49,708 bases of DNA from an uncultured Mucilaginibacter sp. GTDB taxonomy: Bacteria; Bacteroidota; Bacteroidia; Sphingobacteriales; Sphingobacteriaceae. The stretch lies in assembly GCF_903893715.1 (NCBI RefSeq), contig NZ_CAITNG010000009.1, positions 1-49,708 on the forward strand. Reading direction: 5' to 3'. Shown here in pieces: positions 8,855 to 17,946 of this stretch (the stretch's first letter is position 1; every line of letters begins with the position of its first letter). The notes beneath the pieces are model-generated. The model had not been told where the DNA came from. It did no database searches and saw only the letters and a list, made by a program, of their open reading frames with translations. The position numbers were made by a program, and so were the translations under genes.

Positions 8855-9071
8855 AATTGGTTTGCAGGAATTAAAAAAGGTAATGCGATGGTAAAATTAT
8901 AGTTAGTGGCAATAGTTGGCATCCTGTGCTATCCTGTGAAATTAACGATGTAACCTGAATATTACCGGCAATGGTTATACTAAACGTTAGGTCGTTGTTT
9001 ATATGCAAAACAAATGCTTTATCTAAAGGTTAGTTGGTTAGTACATTTTTGTAAATCAAGACTATAAATTT

Positions 9072-9749
9072 ATGAAACGTAATGTAAACAGTTTAATTGG
9101 CTTTAGTGTTGCCGCAACTGATGGCGAGATTGGTGAAGTTGAAGACTTTCATTTTGACGACGAGACCTGGACGATACGTTACCTGATTGTTAAAACGGGG
9201 AGCTGGCTATCGGAGCGAAAGGTGCTTATTTCGCGTGAAGCTTTGCTAAAAGATTCGTTTGCCGCCAGCATATTCCATGTAAATATGACGATGGAACAGG
9301 TGCAAAACAGTCCGGATATTGATACGGACAAACCTGTTTCGCGCCAGCAGGAGGCTAAGCTAAATTCGCACCATTTTTGGGGTATTTATTGGGAAGGTGG
9401 TAATTACGCCGGAGGTATGGGTGTTGGCAACCCACCGCATGTTACTCCAAAAGAGAGCGACAAAACGGGTGAAGATTTCCATTTACGCAGCGCAAAAGAG
9501 GTAAGTGGTTACCGTATACATGCCCTTGATGGTGAGATTGGCCACGTTAACAATTTTATTGTTGATGATGAGAACTGGCAACTATTAAATTTTGTTGTAG
9601 ATACGCATAACATCATTGGTGGCAAAAAAGTACTGATTTCGGTAAAGGATGTAAGGTTTATATCATTTACCAATTGGGAGGTTTTTGTGAACCTGCCGAT
9701 AGCCGATGTTGAGGGCTGCGAGTTATTTGAAGAAAGTAAATATGAATAA
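9072..9749 (+). CDS. Protein with two PRC-barrel domains
   Basis: The 225-residue soluble protein contains two copies of the PRC-barrel fold. The first covers about residues 1-75 (SLIGFSVAATDGEIGEVEDF) and the second about 140-215 (EVSGYRIHALDGEIGHVNNF). A Gly/His-rich linker around residues 98-120 joins them. PRC-barrel domains occur in photosynthetic reaction-centre H subunits, RimM and many stress-linked small proteins, where they mediate protein or RNA contacts. No signal peptide or transmembrane segment is seen. It is monocistronic and convergent with the next gene. The specific partner is unknown. Confidence 0.88.
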   Translation: MKRNVNSLIGFSVAATDGEIGEVEDFHFDDETWTIRYLIVKTGSWLSERKVLISREALLKDSFAASIFHVNMTMEQVQNSPDIDTDKPVSRQQEAKLNSHHFWGIYWEGGNYAGGMGVGNPPHVTPKESDKTGEDFHLRSAKEVSGYRIHALDGEIGHVNNFIVDDENWQLLNFVVDTHNIIGGKKVLISVKDVRFISFTNWEVFVNLPIADVEGCELFEESKYE

Positions 9750-9756
9750 TTTTAAC

Positions 9757-9792
9757 AACAAAAGCCATGTATAATTATACCCGGCTTTTGTT
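9757..9792. terminator. Bidirectional terminator between convergent genes
   Basis: AACAAAAGCC (9757-9766) pairs perfectly with GGCTTTTGTT (9783-9792), with a 16-base loop. It is placed between the PRC-barrel gene and the convergent hydrolase gene, and both arms carry short T tracts. Confidence 0.7.
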
Positions 9793-9814
9793 AGAAAGGT
9801 ATCCAAATAAAGGG

Positions 9815-10876
9815 TTACATCTTCACCTTTTTATCCCCGGCATCCACAGCTTTTATAAATTTGGTAAGGCCAGCCATATAGGTTTCCTGATCGTCGTACA
9901 GGCTCATATGGCTGCCTTTGGGGCAATACAGGTAGCTCCCGTTTTGAACCTGTTTCGACATCCATTCCATGTGTTTGGGGTCCATTGTGTCGTATTTGCC
10001 GCCGATGGTTAATGTGGGTACATATAGTTTGGGCAGGTCGGCTTTGCGGTCCCACAGGAGCAATTTGCCCGAAATGCCAAACTCGCTTGGGCCCTGCATG
10101 GTTACATACAACGATTTGTTGAGCTTGCCCAGAGAACGGTTTACCGGCTCGGGCCATTTATCGGGCGGGAAACGGCAGATATGTTGGGCATAAAAATTGG
10201 GCATAAGCAACTGCATGTATTCGGGGTTGTCAAAATCTTTTTTTGCTTCGATGGCGCGCAGGCGGGCCAATACTTTGGGGTCCATGGTTTTTGACAGCAC
10301 CTCAGCGGCATATTTGCCATAGTCGGGGCAACTCGACATCATGTTCGATATAATCAGCCCTTTCAGGTTTTTCTGGTATTTCAATGCGTACTCCATGGCT
10401 AAGATACCACCCCATGAGTGGCCCAACAAGTAAAAGTTGGTACTGTCCAATTTGAGCGCCGTACGTACCTGTTCCACCTCTTCCACGTAACGCGGCAGGC
10501 TCCACATCGAGGTATCTTTAGGGTCGTCGGAGTTACCGCAGCCTAATTGGTCGTAATAAATGAGCTCCACTCCTTCTTTTGGTAAAAAGCTTTCCATGCA
10601 CTCAAAATATTCGTGCGTAGCGCCGGGTCCGCCGTTGAGCAACAACAATTTGATTTTAGGGTTATCGCCCAGCTTTTTTGTCCAGATGTTGAACTTTCCT
10701 TTTGGTGTATTGATGGGGATTATTTGTATACCCCCTGTTTTTACCCCGGCGGTGGTGTCTTTAAAGTATTCGGCCAAGGTGATAGACCCGGTTTGCTGCG
10801 TAGCAGGACTTTTACAGGCGCAAACGGCAGTAACGGCCAGCATAAAGATGGCCTTGATAAAAGAATTTGTTTTCAT
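9815..10876 (-). CDS. Proline iminopeptidase-like lipoprotein (S33, alpha/beta hydrolase)
   Basis: This 353-residue alpha/beta hydrolase is of the proline-specific peptidase (S33) type, which removes N-terminal proline or cleaves small peptides and amides. The N-terminal signal ends in V-C-A-C, compatible with a lipobox, so it is probably membrane-anchored and extracytoplasmic. Visible are the oxyanion motif NGGPG (HGGPG in most homologues), the nucleophile elbow GHSWGG, an Asp in GGKYDTMDP, and the final His in KGSHMSLYDD. Helical lid sequences lie between. It is transcribed alone. The physiological peptide substrate is unknown. Confidence 0.88.
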   Translation of the reverse strand: MKTNSFIKAIFMLAVTAVCACKSPATQQTGSITLAEYFKDTTAGVKTGGIQIIPINTPKGKFNIWTKKLGDNPKIKLLLLNGGPGATHEYFECMESFLPKEGVELIYYDQLGCGNSDDPKDTSMWSLPRYVEEVEQVRTALKLDSTNFYLLGHSWGGILAMEYALKYQKNLKGLIISNMMSSCPDYGKYAAEVLSKTMDPKVLARLRAIEAKKDFDNPEYMQLLMPNFYAQHICRFPPDKWPEPVNRSLGKLNKSLYVTMQGPSEFGISGKLLLWDRKADLPKLYVPTLTIGGKYDTMDPKHMEWMSKQVQNGSYLYCPKGSHMSLYDDQETYMAGLTKFIKAVDAGDKKVKM

Positions 10877-11242
10877 GGTTTTTTAATGAGGCGTTATGGT
10901 GCTAATATAATAGTTTATGATGAAAAAGCGGCAATGATCCTATTCCAAAAAAAGGGGAAAAATGAAAGCTTATTGAGACATCAACATATTTTAAATAAAA
11001 TATGATATTTTAAAATAAACACCTTATCTTGCATTAACATACCTCTATATTACCATGCGATATCCCCGTAGCGCATTGTAAACCAATTTTATATAGCTAA
11101 TAGTTAAAAAAACTGCTTAGTGTTAAAATTGCCGTTGAACTATTTTTATAATAATTAATTATTAATCTACAATTAATATTACATTAACTATAGAGTATTA
11201 AATTAACCAATTATATCAACCACTAATTAACCTTAATCAATT
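10877..11242. other. AT-rich intergenic region between divergent genes
   Basis: This 366-base region separates two divergently transcribed genes and presumably holds both promoters. It contains a palindrome at 10986-11003 (ATATTTTA, two A, TAAAATAT), which might be an operator. The last ~150 bases before the downstream start are nearly all A/T. No credible coding frame was seen. Confidence 0.5.
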
Positions 11243-13030
11243 ATGAAAAGAACGACAGGAATTATTGCTTTTATGCTTCTCATGGGTTTTGTTTTATGGA
11301 AATGCAGCACCCACCGCTCCGCAATCCAAGGAGCTTTACCGCCGGATGTTTGTCCGACGTGCGTGGTCGCGGCCGACACCTTCAAACACTGGTTTGTTGG
11401 CGATTCGGTAAAACTTAACGGAACCGTAACGCCCGCCAACAGCGTTGCTTTTCAACACAAAAACAATTGTCAGTTCTACCAATGGTCGGAAAGGATGTTT
11501 TTGTGGGCGACCTCGCCGACCAAAAACGGGCCGGTACTTGCGTCGAGCGAGTTTTTTAACGTTACGCCTCCTGATTCGGCCGGTAACCGCATGCTCATCC
11601 CTCACGTGGCAGGTTATCCCATCCGAATGACGGGGCATATCGCAAAATTTGGCCCTAACAGGTTACCGATTGTTGTAGACAAAAAAGGAAAGTTCTTTGA
11701 AGTGGAAAAACCAACACCAGGTGCCAAAACTGTTGTGAAAGATGCCAGCGGAGCTACCGTTGAGGTTGACCATGTTATAGTTGCCGCGCATAACTTCTCA
11801 TTCATTGACAAGACCGGAAAAGCCATCGTGCATCCTCAGGCGCTCATCCAGCATAAGCGCAATGCTTCGCATTTCGTTCAAAAGTTTATGGTTGGCAAAA
11901 AGGCCGTGTTCCTTGACGGTGCGGGCAATGTTGTCGACTCGGAAGAAGGGCAAGCTACAGGCGACGCCTTGCGGGCACAAAATGGCTCGTTGGTATACTA
12001 TCTTACCCTGGTTAATGATGTTTATGCCGAATACCTGAACCTGGCAAAAACTTTTGCGCCCGCCATGCGTAAAAGATTCCCAACAACAGCTACCGAACTG
12101 CACGCCATAGTTGTGTACGCCAAAGCTCATAACCGACAGTTGCCTGATTCGAATGCGCTGGCAATGGAGATAAAATCGTCATGGGTAGAAGCCAGTTCGC
12201 TTGGTGCGGATTCAAGCAATTATGTGCTGATGACGGCTACCATCCCTACTTATGATACCACGAAAAACACTATCTGGTTGCCAAAAAGCGAAAAGACGGT
12301 TAGAATGGCCTTGGTGGGCATGCATATTGCCGGTAGCGTTGCAGGCCACCCTGAGATGGTTTGGTCGACATTTGAGCACAAAATGAATACCCCGAACGCG
12401 CCATTTTCTTATTTAAATTCCAAAAAAGATACCGTAAATGTACCACAAGACGGTGGCACGGGTTGGTTGTTTACCGCCAACGCAGCCGATACAGCATTCA
12501 ACGTATCGCATATTACAACTAACGACCCAAGCGTACAAAACGGACCAAACACAGATACCCTTTTTGCCCAACCAAATTTTACCATTAGTGCCAGCAATAC
12601 ACTACGGACTATGCCCTGGGGCAGTCCGAGCCCGGCAAAGGCTTATAGCAACCCGCAGGATACCACATCGGTTGCTTCGAACACGGAGATACTATCAATC
12701 AATACGTCCATAACCGGAATGCTCGCGCCCGGCGATATCAGGGCCAACTACCTTTTGATAGGCGCCACCTGGACGCCTAACGGCTCTGCGCCAAGCGGCA
12801 ACAGCTATAGCGGTGTTGATACTGCCGGGGTATCGATAGGCACAAGCGTGTTGGCCAACAGCACGATGGAAACCTACTTCCAATCGCCATCACAATCGTG
12901 CTTCACCTGCCATAGCAATAATCCGGGCACACCAACATTAAGCCCCGATACGATAAGCCACGTCTTCACAAATATCCAAATCTTTCCACCTGTTTTTACA
13001 GGAGTTGCAGGAAAGGGTAAAAAAAAGTGA
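11243..13030 (+). CDS. Exported protein with one CXXCH haem-c motif, unnamed family
   Basis: This 595-residue protein begins with a hydrophobic export segment (residues 5-20). It ends in WKC, which is a poor lipobox, so lipidation is uncertain. C553-F-T-C556-H557 is a canonical c-type haem attachment motif near the C-terminus, implying a periplasmic monohaem protein. Upstream, residues ~355-380 contain GMHIAGSVAGHPEMVWSTFEH, rich in His and conserved-looking, which may form a second redox or metal site. A CPTC pair occurs near residue 37. The central region is beta-rich with many Thr/Ser/Asn. I do not recognise a named family, and a role in electron transfer or oxidative chemistry is inference. 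It is monocistronic, with its own terminator. Confidence 0.75.
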   Translation: MKRTTGIIAFMLLMGFVLWKCSTHRSAIQGALPPDVCPTCVVAADTFKHWFVGDSVKLNGTVTPANSVAFQHKNNCQFYQWSERMFLWATSPTKNGPVLASSEFFNVTPPDSAGNRMLIPHVAGYPIRMTGHIAKFGPNRLPIVVDKKGKFFEVEKPTPGAKTVVKDASGATVEVDHVIVAAHNFSFIDKTGKAIVHPQALIQHKRNASHFVQKFMVGKKAVFLDGAGNVVDSEEGQATGDALRAQNGSLVYYLTLVNDVYAEYLNLAKTFAPAMRKRFPTTATELHAIVVYAKAHNRQLPDSNALAMEIKSSWVEASSLGADSSNYVLMTATIPTYDTTKNTIWLPKSEKTVRMALVGMHIAGSVAGHPEMVWSTFEHKMNTPNAPFSYLNSKKDTVNVPQDGGTGWLFTANAADTAFNVSHITTNDPSVQNGPNTDTLFAQPNFTISASNTLRTMPWGSPSPAKAYSNPQDTTSVASNTEILSINTSITGMLAPGDIRANYLLIGATWTPNGSAPSGNSYSGVDTAGVSIGTSVLANSTMETYFQSPSQSCFTCHSNNPGTPTLSPDTISHVFTNIQIFPPVFTGVAGKGKKK

Positions 13031-13048
13031 CATATAATTAACTGACCT

Positions 13049-13081
13049 AAAGCCTTGTATGAAAATACAGGGCTTTTTTTT
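13049..13081 (+). terminator. Intrinsic terminator after the CXXCH protein gene
   Basis: AAAGCCTTGTAT (13049-13060), a GAAA loop and ATACAGGGCTTT (13065-13076) form a 12-bp stem with one G-T pair, followed by a run of eight T ending at 13081. It lies 18 bases after the stop codon. Confidence 0.92.
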
Positions 13082-13200
13082 GGCTTTCTGCACAGGACTA
13101 TGCATAGTCTGCATTTGAAGATACGGGAAAGATTTGCTATATTGTATACTTTAAAAAAGTGTTTACACGTGTTGCAAAGTATTAAAAAGAAATAAAATAT

Positions 13201-13360
13201 ACCCATATTTACCCATAATGATGGAGGACGGAAAATGGAAGCTGTAAAATGTAATTGAAAAAATAAGAGGTATAAAACACCCATCAATACCCTTATACTA
13301 AATTCGAAATTGAACATTCGAAATCCGAAATTAAAACAACACCCATAAATACCCATATAG
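13201..13360 (+). repeat. Three copies of ACCCATNNNTACCC upstream of the MazG-like gene
   Basis: Copies start at 13201, 13279 and 13341; two are followed by AT. Spacing is 78 and 62 bases. A fourth copy lies downstream of the gene at 13922. The rest of this 373-base intergenic region (13031-13403) holds a terminator and a dispersed 33-bp repeat. The function of the motif is unknown. Confidence 0.7.
13299..13331 (+). repeat. Dispersed 33-bp repeat, copy 1
   Basis: This segment is the exact reverse complement of 48788-48820, 33 of 33 bases. It is internally repetitive, with three TTCGAAAT/TCCGAAAT-like words. Such simple dispersed sequences are common between genes in this bacterial group. Confidence 0.8.
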
Positions 13361-13403
13361 TACATTGAGAACCGACAATAGAATTAAACGAGTACAATAA
13401 CCA

Positions 13404-13868
13404 ATGAAAGAACCAAACGCATTGAACAAAGTAGCTGAGTTTCACAGCACATTTAAACACCCTATAGTTGCCGCGCCGGCCATTCCAACACCACAACGGT
13501 GCGAGTTGAGGGTATCGCTATTGGCCGAAGAGTTGGACGAACTAAAGCAAGCCATTAAAGACAATGATATGGTTGAGATAGCTGATGCCCTGTGCGACCT
13601 GCAATATGTGTTGGCGGGTGCCATATTGGAATTTGGCTTGGGCGAAAAGTTCGGCGACCTGTTTGGCGAGGTACACCGGTCGAACATGAGCAAGGCTTGT
13701 AAAACAGTTGAAGAAGCTGAAGCGACCATCGCACATTATAAAAGCAGCAGTAATGTTGATTGCCATTATAAAGAGATTGACGGGCTATATTTAGTATATC
13801 GCGATGCGGACAACAAGACCTTAAAGTCAGTCAATTATTCGGCGGCTAAATTGGGTGGGATACTATAA
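13404..13868 (+). CDS. MazG-like nucleoside triphosphate pyrophosphohydrolase
   Basis: This 154-residue protein is of the all-alpha NTP pyrophosphatase superfamily (MazG/HisE/DR2231-like), which hydrolyses NTPs or related compounds to the monophosphate and pyrophosphate. The metal-binding pattern is visible as LLAEELDELKQAI followed by EIADALCDLQYVL, giving the acidic E-E-x-x-E ... E-x-x-D-x-x-x-D arrangement. The C-terminal ~50 residues are an extension (NVDCHYKEIDGLYLVYRDADNKTLKS) that may cap the active site. The gene stands alone, flanked by ACCCATNNNTACCC repeats. A house-cleaning role is likely but not shown. Confidence 0.85.
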   Translation: MKEPNALNKVAEFHSTFKHPIVAAPAIPTPQRCELRVSLLAEELDELKQAIKDNDMVEIADALCDLQYVLAGAILEFGLGEKFGDLFGEVHRSNMSKACKTVEEAEATIAHYKSSSNVDCHYKEIDGLYLVYRDADNKTLKSVNYSAAKLGGIL

Positions 13869-13921
13869 GCTTCGCTTAATGTAAGATGGAATAGGTAAGA
13901 CGGAAGATGTAATTTAAAAAC

Positions 13922-13942
13922 ACCCATTTTTACCCCCCCCCC
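13922..13942 (+). repeat. Fourth ACCCATNNNTACCC copy running into a C10 tract
   Basis: ACCCATTTTTACCC begins at 13922 and merges into ten consecutive C (13933-13942). The site lies 55 bases upstream of the next start codon, so length variation could affect the promoter region. Confidence 0.6.
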
Positions 13943-13996
13943 ATTGTTTTTTGAATGTAGAAGTAATATGTATAAAACGTTATAATTCATAAGATT

Positions 13997-15085
13997 ATGA
14001 ATACGCCAAAAATAATTGGTCTGCTTGTGATTGCTTTGCTGCCGTGGTTCATCCGCACCTATGCGCAAAGTACTTACCCCGCTCCTGTGGAGCATGATTA
14101 CATGGCTAAAAATTTCGTGTTTGAAGATGGCGAAAAACTGGATGAACTGCGCTTGCATTGTTACACAATTGGCACCCCACATAAAGACAAAGATGGACAG
14201 GTTACAAACGCTGTGTTGATTATGCACGGGACCGGAGGTTCGAGCAAAAGCCTGTTGACCGAGCGCTTTGCCGGGCATTTATTGGGACCGGGGCAATTGC
14301 TCGATGCTGCCAAATATTTTGTGATATTTACAGACGATATCGGGCATGGCAAGTCGGGCAAGCCGAGTGATGGACTACACATGAAGTTTCCGAAATATAC
14401 GTATAACGATATGGTGAAAGCCGAATATCTGTTAGTAACACAGCACTTAGGCATCAATCATTTGCGGTTGGTGATGGGTACTTCGATGGGCGCCATGCAT
14501 ACCTGGGTTTGGGGTTACACCTATCCCGACTTTATGGACGCGCTGATGCCTTTGGCAAGTTTGCCCGTGGAGATAGGCGGACGCAACCGGATGATGCGCA
14601 AAATGGCAATAGACCTGATAGAGATGGACCCTGCATGGATGGGCGGCGAATATAAAGCCCAACCTAAGGTGGGCTTGACGGGCGCCATATCGTCGCTTAT
14701 TTTTATGGGGAGCAGTCCGCTGCAATTGCAACGTTCATCGCCCACCAGGGAGCAGGCAGAAGCAACATTGGCAAAAACCGAACAACAATATCTGAATACA
14801 ACCGATGCAAACGACCTGATTTACGCTTTTGATGCCTCGCGAAATTATAACCCCGAGCCTTACCTCTCAAAAATAACGGCCCCATTGTTTGCTGTTAACT
14901 CGGCAGACGACGAAGTGAACCCACCCGAGCTGGGCATTATGGAAAAAGAGATAAAAAAGGTTGTAAAAGGGCGCTATATTTTATTGCCGATTACGGACCA
15001 GACCTCGGGACATGGAACACACTCTAACCCAACGGTATGGGGCAATTATTTGAAAGAATTGCTGGATATTTCGGAGAAAAAGTAA
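13997..15085 (+). CDS. Exported MetX-like alpha/beta hydrolase
   Basis: This 362-residue protein has a signal peptide (about residues 1-22, ending TYAQ), followed by an alpha/beta-hydrolase domain of the homoserine O-acetyltransferase (MetX) type. The nucleophile is in GTSMGAMHTW, the acid in NSADDEVNPPE, and the His in GHGTHSNPTVW. MetX itself is cytoplasmic, so an exported member is more likely an esterase or hydrolase than an amino-acid acetyltransferase. HGTGGSSKSL forms the oxyanion region. It is followed after 51 bases by the DUF3857 gene. The substrate is unknown. Confidence 0.87.
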   Translation: MNTPKIIGLLVIALLPWFIRTYAQSTYPAPVEHDYMAKNFVFEDGEKLDELRLHCYTIGTPHKDKDGQVTNAVLIMHGTGGSSKSLLTERFAGHLLGPGQLLDAAKYFVIFTDDIGHGKSGKPSDGLHMKFPKYTYNDMVKAEYLLVTQHLGINHLRLVMGTSMGAMHTWVWGYTYPDFMDALMPLASLPVEIGGRNRMMRKMAIDLIEMDPAWMGGEYKAQPKVGLTGAISSLIFMGSSPLQLQRSSPTREQAEATLAKTEQQYLNTTDANDLIYAFDASRNYNPEPYLSKITAPLFAVNSADDEVNPPELGIMEKEIKKVVKGRYILLPITDQTSGHGTHSNPTVWGNYLKELLDISEKK

Positions 15086-15136
15086 TAAAATAACGAATCG
15101 GTATTGTTAAAGTTGAGTGCTCAAAAATCAACCTAA

Positions 15137-17101
15137 ATGAAAAGAACATTAACATTTATTATCGCGTTATTACTACTATCAAGGATATGCGAGGCACAAA
15201 CAGACCGATCTACGTCGGCTTTTGGAACAGTTGATACTGCAGACTTGCAATTAAGTGGATGTAGCTTTGAAAAGGATGCCAAAGCCATGATACTTTTTGA
15301 CAAGGCTGATGTGTATGCCTGTGCAGATTCGGTTGTAATGATGAGACACAAAAGGATCAAGCTATTTAAAGATTATGATAAGGATATTACGGCTATAACA
15401 CTCACCTATCATTCTTATCACAATTTCGAAACTGTTTCATCTATTGAAGCCCAAACCATCAGCATTGAAAACAACAAAATTACAATTGTTAAACTTGACC
15501 CCAAGCTTATTTACACCGAGGTAATAGATAAAAGCGAAAAGAAAATGGTGTTTGTTTTTCCGGAAGTGAAACCGGGTTGCATCATTGAATATCGATACAA
15601 GTGGAAAACAATCTCGCCCGCAAATTTCCCAACATGGTTTTTCCAAAATACTATCCCGACACGATATAGCGAGTTGGATGCGACGATGTCGGCCCAGGTT
15701 GATTACAAAACATTAAACAAGGGCACACAGCCACTGGTTTTAGATACGAATGAGGTGGTATCGCTGAAAAGAAAAGAGGGTAAAGCGGGGCGCAAATATT
15801 ACTGGGCAAAAAGCAATCTGCATTCACTTGTAATGGAACCGTTTATTACGCCCGGTAAAATGAACTTTCAATATATGTTCTTTCAGTTGCACTCGTTAAG
15901 TATGGAAGGGACAACGCAACAGGCTCCATTTGATAGTTGGCAAAAAATTGCCGGAGGTATGGTGAGAGACGAAGATTTTGGCTTGCAATTGAATAAAGAG
16001 CTAAGTAAAGAAGACACCATTATAAAACTTGCACAACAGTTTAACACAAATGATGAAAAAATAGCTTACCTGTTTACGACGGTAAAAAGAAACATGAAAT
16101 GGAATAACGTTGACAGGTGGTATACAGACGATGGTGTTAAAAAAGCCTGGAGCAAAAAAACCGGTAACTCGACGGAAATTAACCTGATACTGTATAACCT
16201 GTTGACGCGTTCGGGAGTTAAGGCCTACCCGATGGCGGTTTGCACCCGCGATAACGGTACTATAAACCCTTCTTATGCCAGCTTTTCGTTGATCAATAAA
16301 GTAGTAATTTATGTACCTGCCGACAGTAATAAAATATACGTGCTTGATGCTTCGGACAAATACAATGTGTATAAAAACGTACCTGCCGAATTGCTGAATA
16401 CTTATGGGATGGTAATTTACCCTATGGGTGGATGGGTAACTTCCAACATGGTATTCTTAAAAAGCGATGCTCCGGCTCAGCAGGTTATTTCTATAAACGC
16501 TCAAATTAAACCAGACAGCAAAATAACCGGAACCGCAGAAACGAATTATTATAGTTATAACCGGGCAAACTATCAACTACTATACGATAAGCTTGGCGAA
16601 AGCAAGTATATCGACATGTTACGCGGCGATGATAATAAGCTTAAGATTTCGGACCTGAGTTTTGAAAACTCGACTATTGATACCTTGCCTTTGGTACAAA
16701 AATTAAATTTTGACTTGCAGCTTTCCGCGTCTGACGATAATTACATTTATTTTGATCCAAACCTATTTTCTTCGCTTAAAACAAATCCTTTTTTAAGCGA
16801 GCAACGTTTCTCGGATATTGACCTTGGCACCTGCAACGCTTTATATGTTACCGGATATTACAAACTGCCCCAGGGTTATAAAGTGGATGTGTTGCCTAAA
16901 AATACCTTATTGCATATGGATGATAACAGTATTAGAGTTAAGCGACTTGTTGGAGTTGATAGCGATACTGTGGAGATAAATTACACCATCGTTTTTAAAA
17001 GGTCATTATTCAGTGTTAACGAATATGCCAGTTTGCGCGATTTTTATAAAAAGATGTATGAGCTTTTGAACGAGCCAGTTGTGTTAAAAAAAGGGCTGTA
17101 A
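15137..17101 (+). CDS. DUF3857/transglutaminase-like exported protein, non-catalytic site
   Basis: The 654-residue protein has a signal peptide (to about residue 21, CEAQ). A DUF3857 beta domain (roughly 60-220) precedes a transglutaminase-like core near 290-400. The position that holds the catalytic Cys in active transglutaminases reads KKTGNSTEINLILYNLL, with Ser in place of Cys, so thiol chemistry is not expected. The C-terminal part is a further beta domain. Proteins of this architecture are frequent in Bacteroidota and have no settled function; a structural or binding role at the cell envelope is likely. It precedes the Anbu gene by 92 bases on the same strand. Confidence 0.88.
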   Translation: MKRTLTFIIALLLLSRICEAQTDRSTSAFGTVDTADLQLSGCSFEKDAKAMILFDKADVYACADSVVMMRHKRIKLFKDYDKDITAITLTYHSYHNFETVSSIEAQTISIENNKITIVKLDPKLIYTEVIDKSEKKMVFVFPEVKPGCIIEYRYKWKTISPANFPTWFFQNTIPTRYSELDATMSAQVDYKTLNKGTQPLVLDTNEVVSLKRKEGKAGRKYYWAKSNLHSLVMEPFITPGKMNFQYMFFQLHSLSMEGTTQQAPFDSWQKIAGGMVRDEDFGLQLNKELSKEDTIIKLAQQFNTNDEKIAYLFTTVKRNMKWNNVDRWYTDDGVKKAWSKKTGNSTEINLILYNLLTRSGVKAYPMAVCTRDNGTINPSYASFSLINKVVIYVPADSNKIYVLDASDKYNVYKNVPAELLNTYGMVIYPMGGWVTSNMVFLKSDAPAQQVISINAQIKPDSKITGTAETNYYSYNRANYQLLYDKLGESKYIDMLRGDDNKLKISDLSFENSTIDTLPLVQKLNFDLQLSASDDNYIYFDPNLFSSLKTNPFLSEQRFSDIDLGTCNALYVTGYYKLPQGYKVDVLPKNTLLHMDDNSIRVKRLVGVDSDTVEINYTIVFKRSLFSVNEYASLRDFYKKMYELLNEPVVLKKGL

Positions 17102-17193
17102 TGCTGAGTTTTTTTCACAATTACTGAAAACATTTATAGTAGTAACCCGATCTTTTAATTTACTTTGCGTCGTAAATTTTCTAAATTGTAATT

Positions 17194-17946
17194 ATGACTT
17201 ATTGCTTAGGCATTAAAGTAAATAAGGGCCTTGTGGCCCTTGCTGATACACGCATTACATCGGGCAACGATGTAACGACCAAGAAAAAGATATATACTTT
17301 TCAAAAAGACAATTGCTCCATTTTTATCATGACCAGCGGCTTGCGGTCGGTACGGGATAAGGCCATTACCTATTTTAATGAGGTTTTGGAAAATGGGGTA
17401 GATAATTTCAGCAAGATGTATGAGGCCGTAAACGCTTTTGGGGAACAGGTGAAACGGGCTGCTGAAGAAGACAAAGAATCGTTGGAGAAAGCGGGTTTTA
17501 AATTTAACCTGAACACCATTATAGGCGGGCAACTGGCGGACGATGATGAGCACAAGCTTTTTCTGCTGTACCCGGAAGGCAATTGGGTGGAGTTGGGCGA
17601 AGGTGCACCATTTGTTATCATCGGCAACGAAAAGCAAGGCAAGGCGATATTGAACCGGGTGCTTAAACCGGAGACCAGCTTAAAACTGGCACTCAAAGCG
17701 GCGTTTGTGTCTTTTGATTCGACGCGGATAAGCGCGGCCGATGTTGACTTCCCGATAGATGTGGCGCTGTACAAGAGCAATAGCTTTGACCTTGTGGAAT
17801 ACCATTACGAAGAGGATGACCTAAACGCGGTATCGACCCAGTGGGACCTGCAATTAAAAAAGGCCCTCAAAAATATTTCAAACCATTGGATGGACTCTGC
17901 GTTTATCAAACTTGACAAGACACTTAAAAAACACAAAAAAGCATGA
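17194..17946 (+). CDS. Anbu, proteasome-like peptidase
   Basis: This is an N-terminal-nucleophile hydrolase of the 20S proteasome/HslV superfamily, of the Anbu (ancestral beta subunit, or BPH) branch. The 250-residue protein begins MTYCLGI; after Met removal Thr would be the nucleophile. D18 (LADTR) and the Lys cluster K30-K32 lie where the catalytic Asp and Lys are expected. No propeptide or export signal is present, so it is cytoplasmic. Anbu forms ring or helical assemblies in other bacteria, with weak or unknown protease activity. The stop overlaps the start of a transglutaminase gene by 4 bases (translational coupling). Anbu genes usually sit with transglutaminase, alpha-E and ATP-grasp genes; only the first is here. 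Confidence 0.92.
   Translation: MTYCLGIKVNKGLVALADTRITSGNDVTTKKKIYTFQKDNCSIFIMTSGLRSVRDKAITYFNEVLENGVDNFSKMYEAVNAFGEQVKRAAEEDKESLEKAGFKFNLNTIIGGQLADDDEHKLFLLYPEGNWVELGEGAPFVIIGNEKQGKAILNRVLKPETSLKLALKAAFVSFDSTRISAADVDFPIDVALYKSNSFDLVEYHYEEDDLNAVSTQWDLQLKKALKNISNHWMDSAFIKLDKTLKKHKKA

Noticed and set aside
8318..8902. Plus-strand frame of 194 codons
   Set aside because: It lies opposite the well-supported GH29 gene and has no family-like features, so it is a shadow frame.
2129..9000. Classical polysaccharide utilization locus
   Set aside because: No SusC/SusD-like pair, no ECF sigma/anti-sigma pair and no hybrid two-component regulator are present, so only a loose glycosidase cluster can be claimed.
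10613..11005. 130-codon plus-strand frame upstream of the CXXCH protein
   Set aside because: Most of it is antisense to the iminopeptidase-like gene, and the remainder is in AT-rich intergenic sequence.
11243..11305. Definite lipoprotein signal on the CXXCH protein
   Set aside because: The Cys is preceded by L-W-K, which does not fit a lipobox; export is likely but lipidation is not supported.
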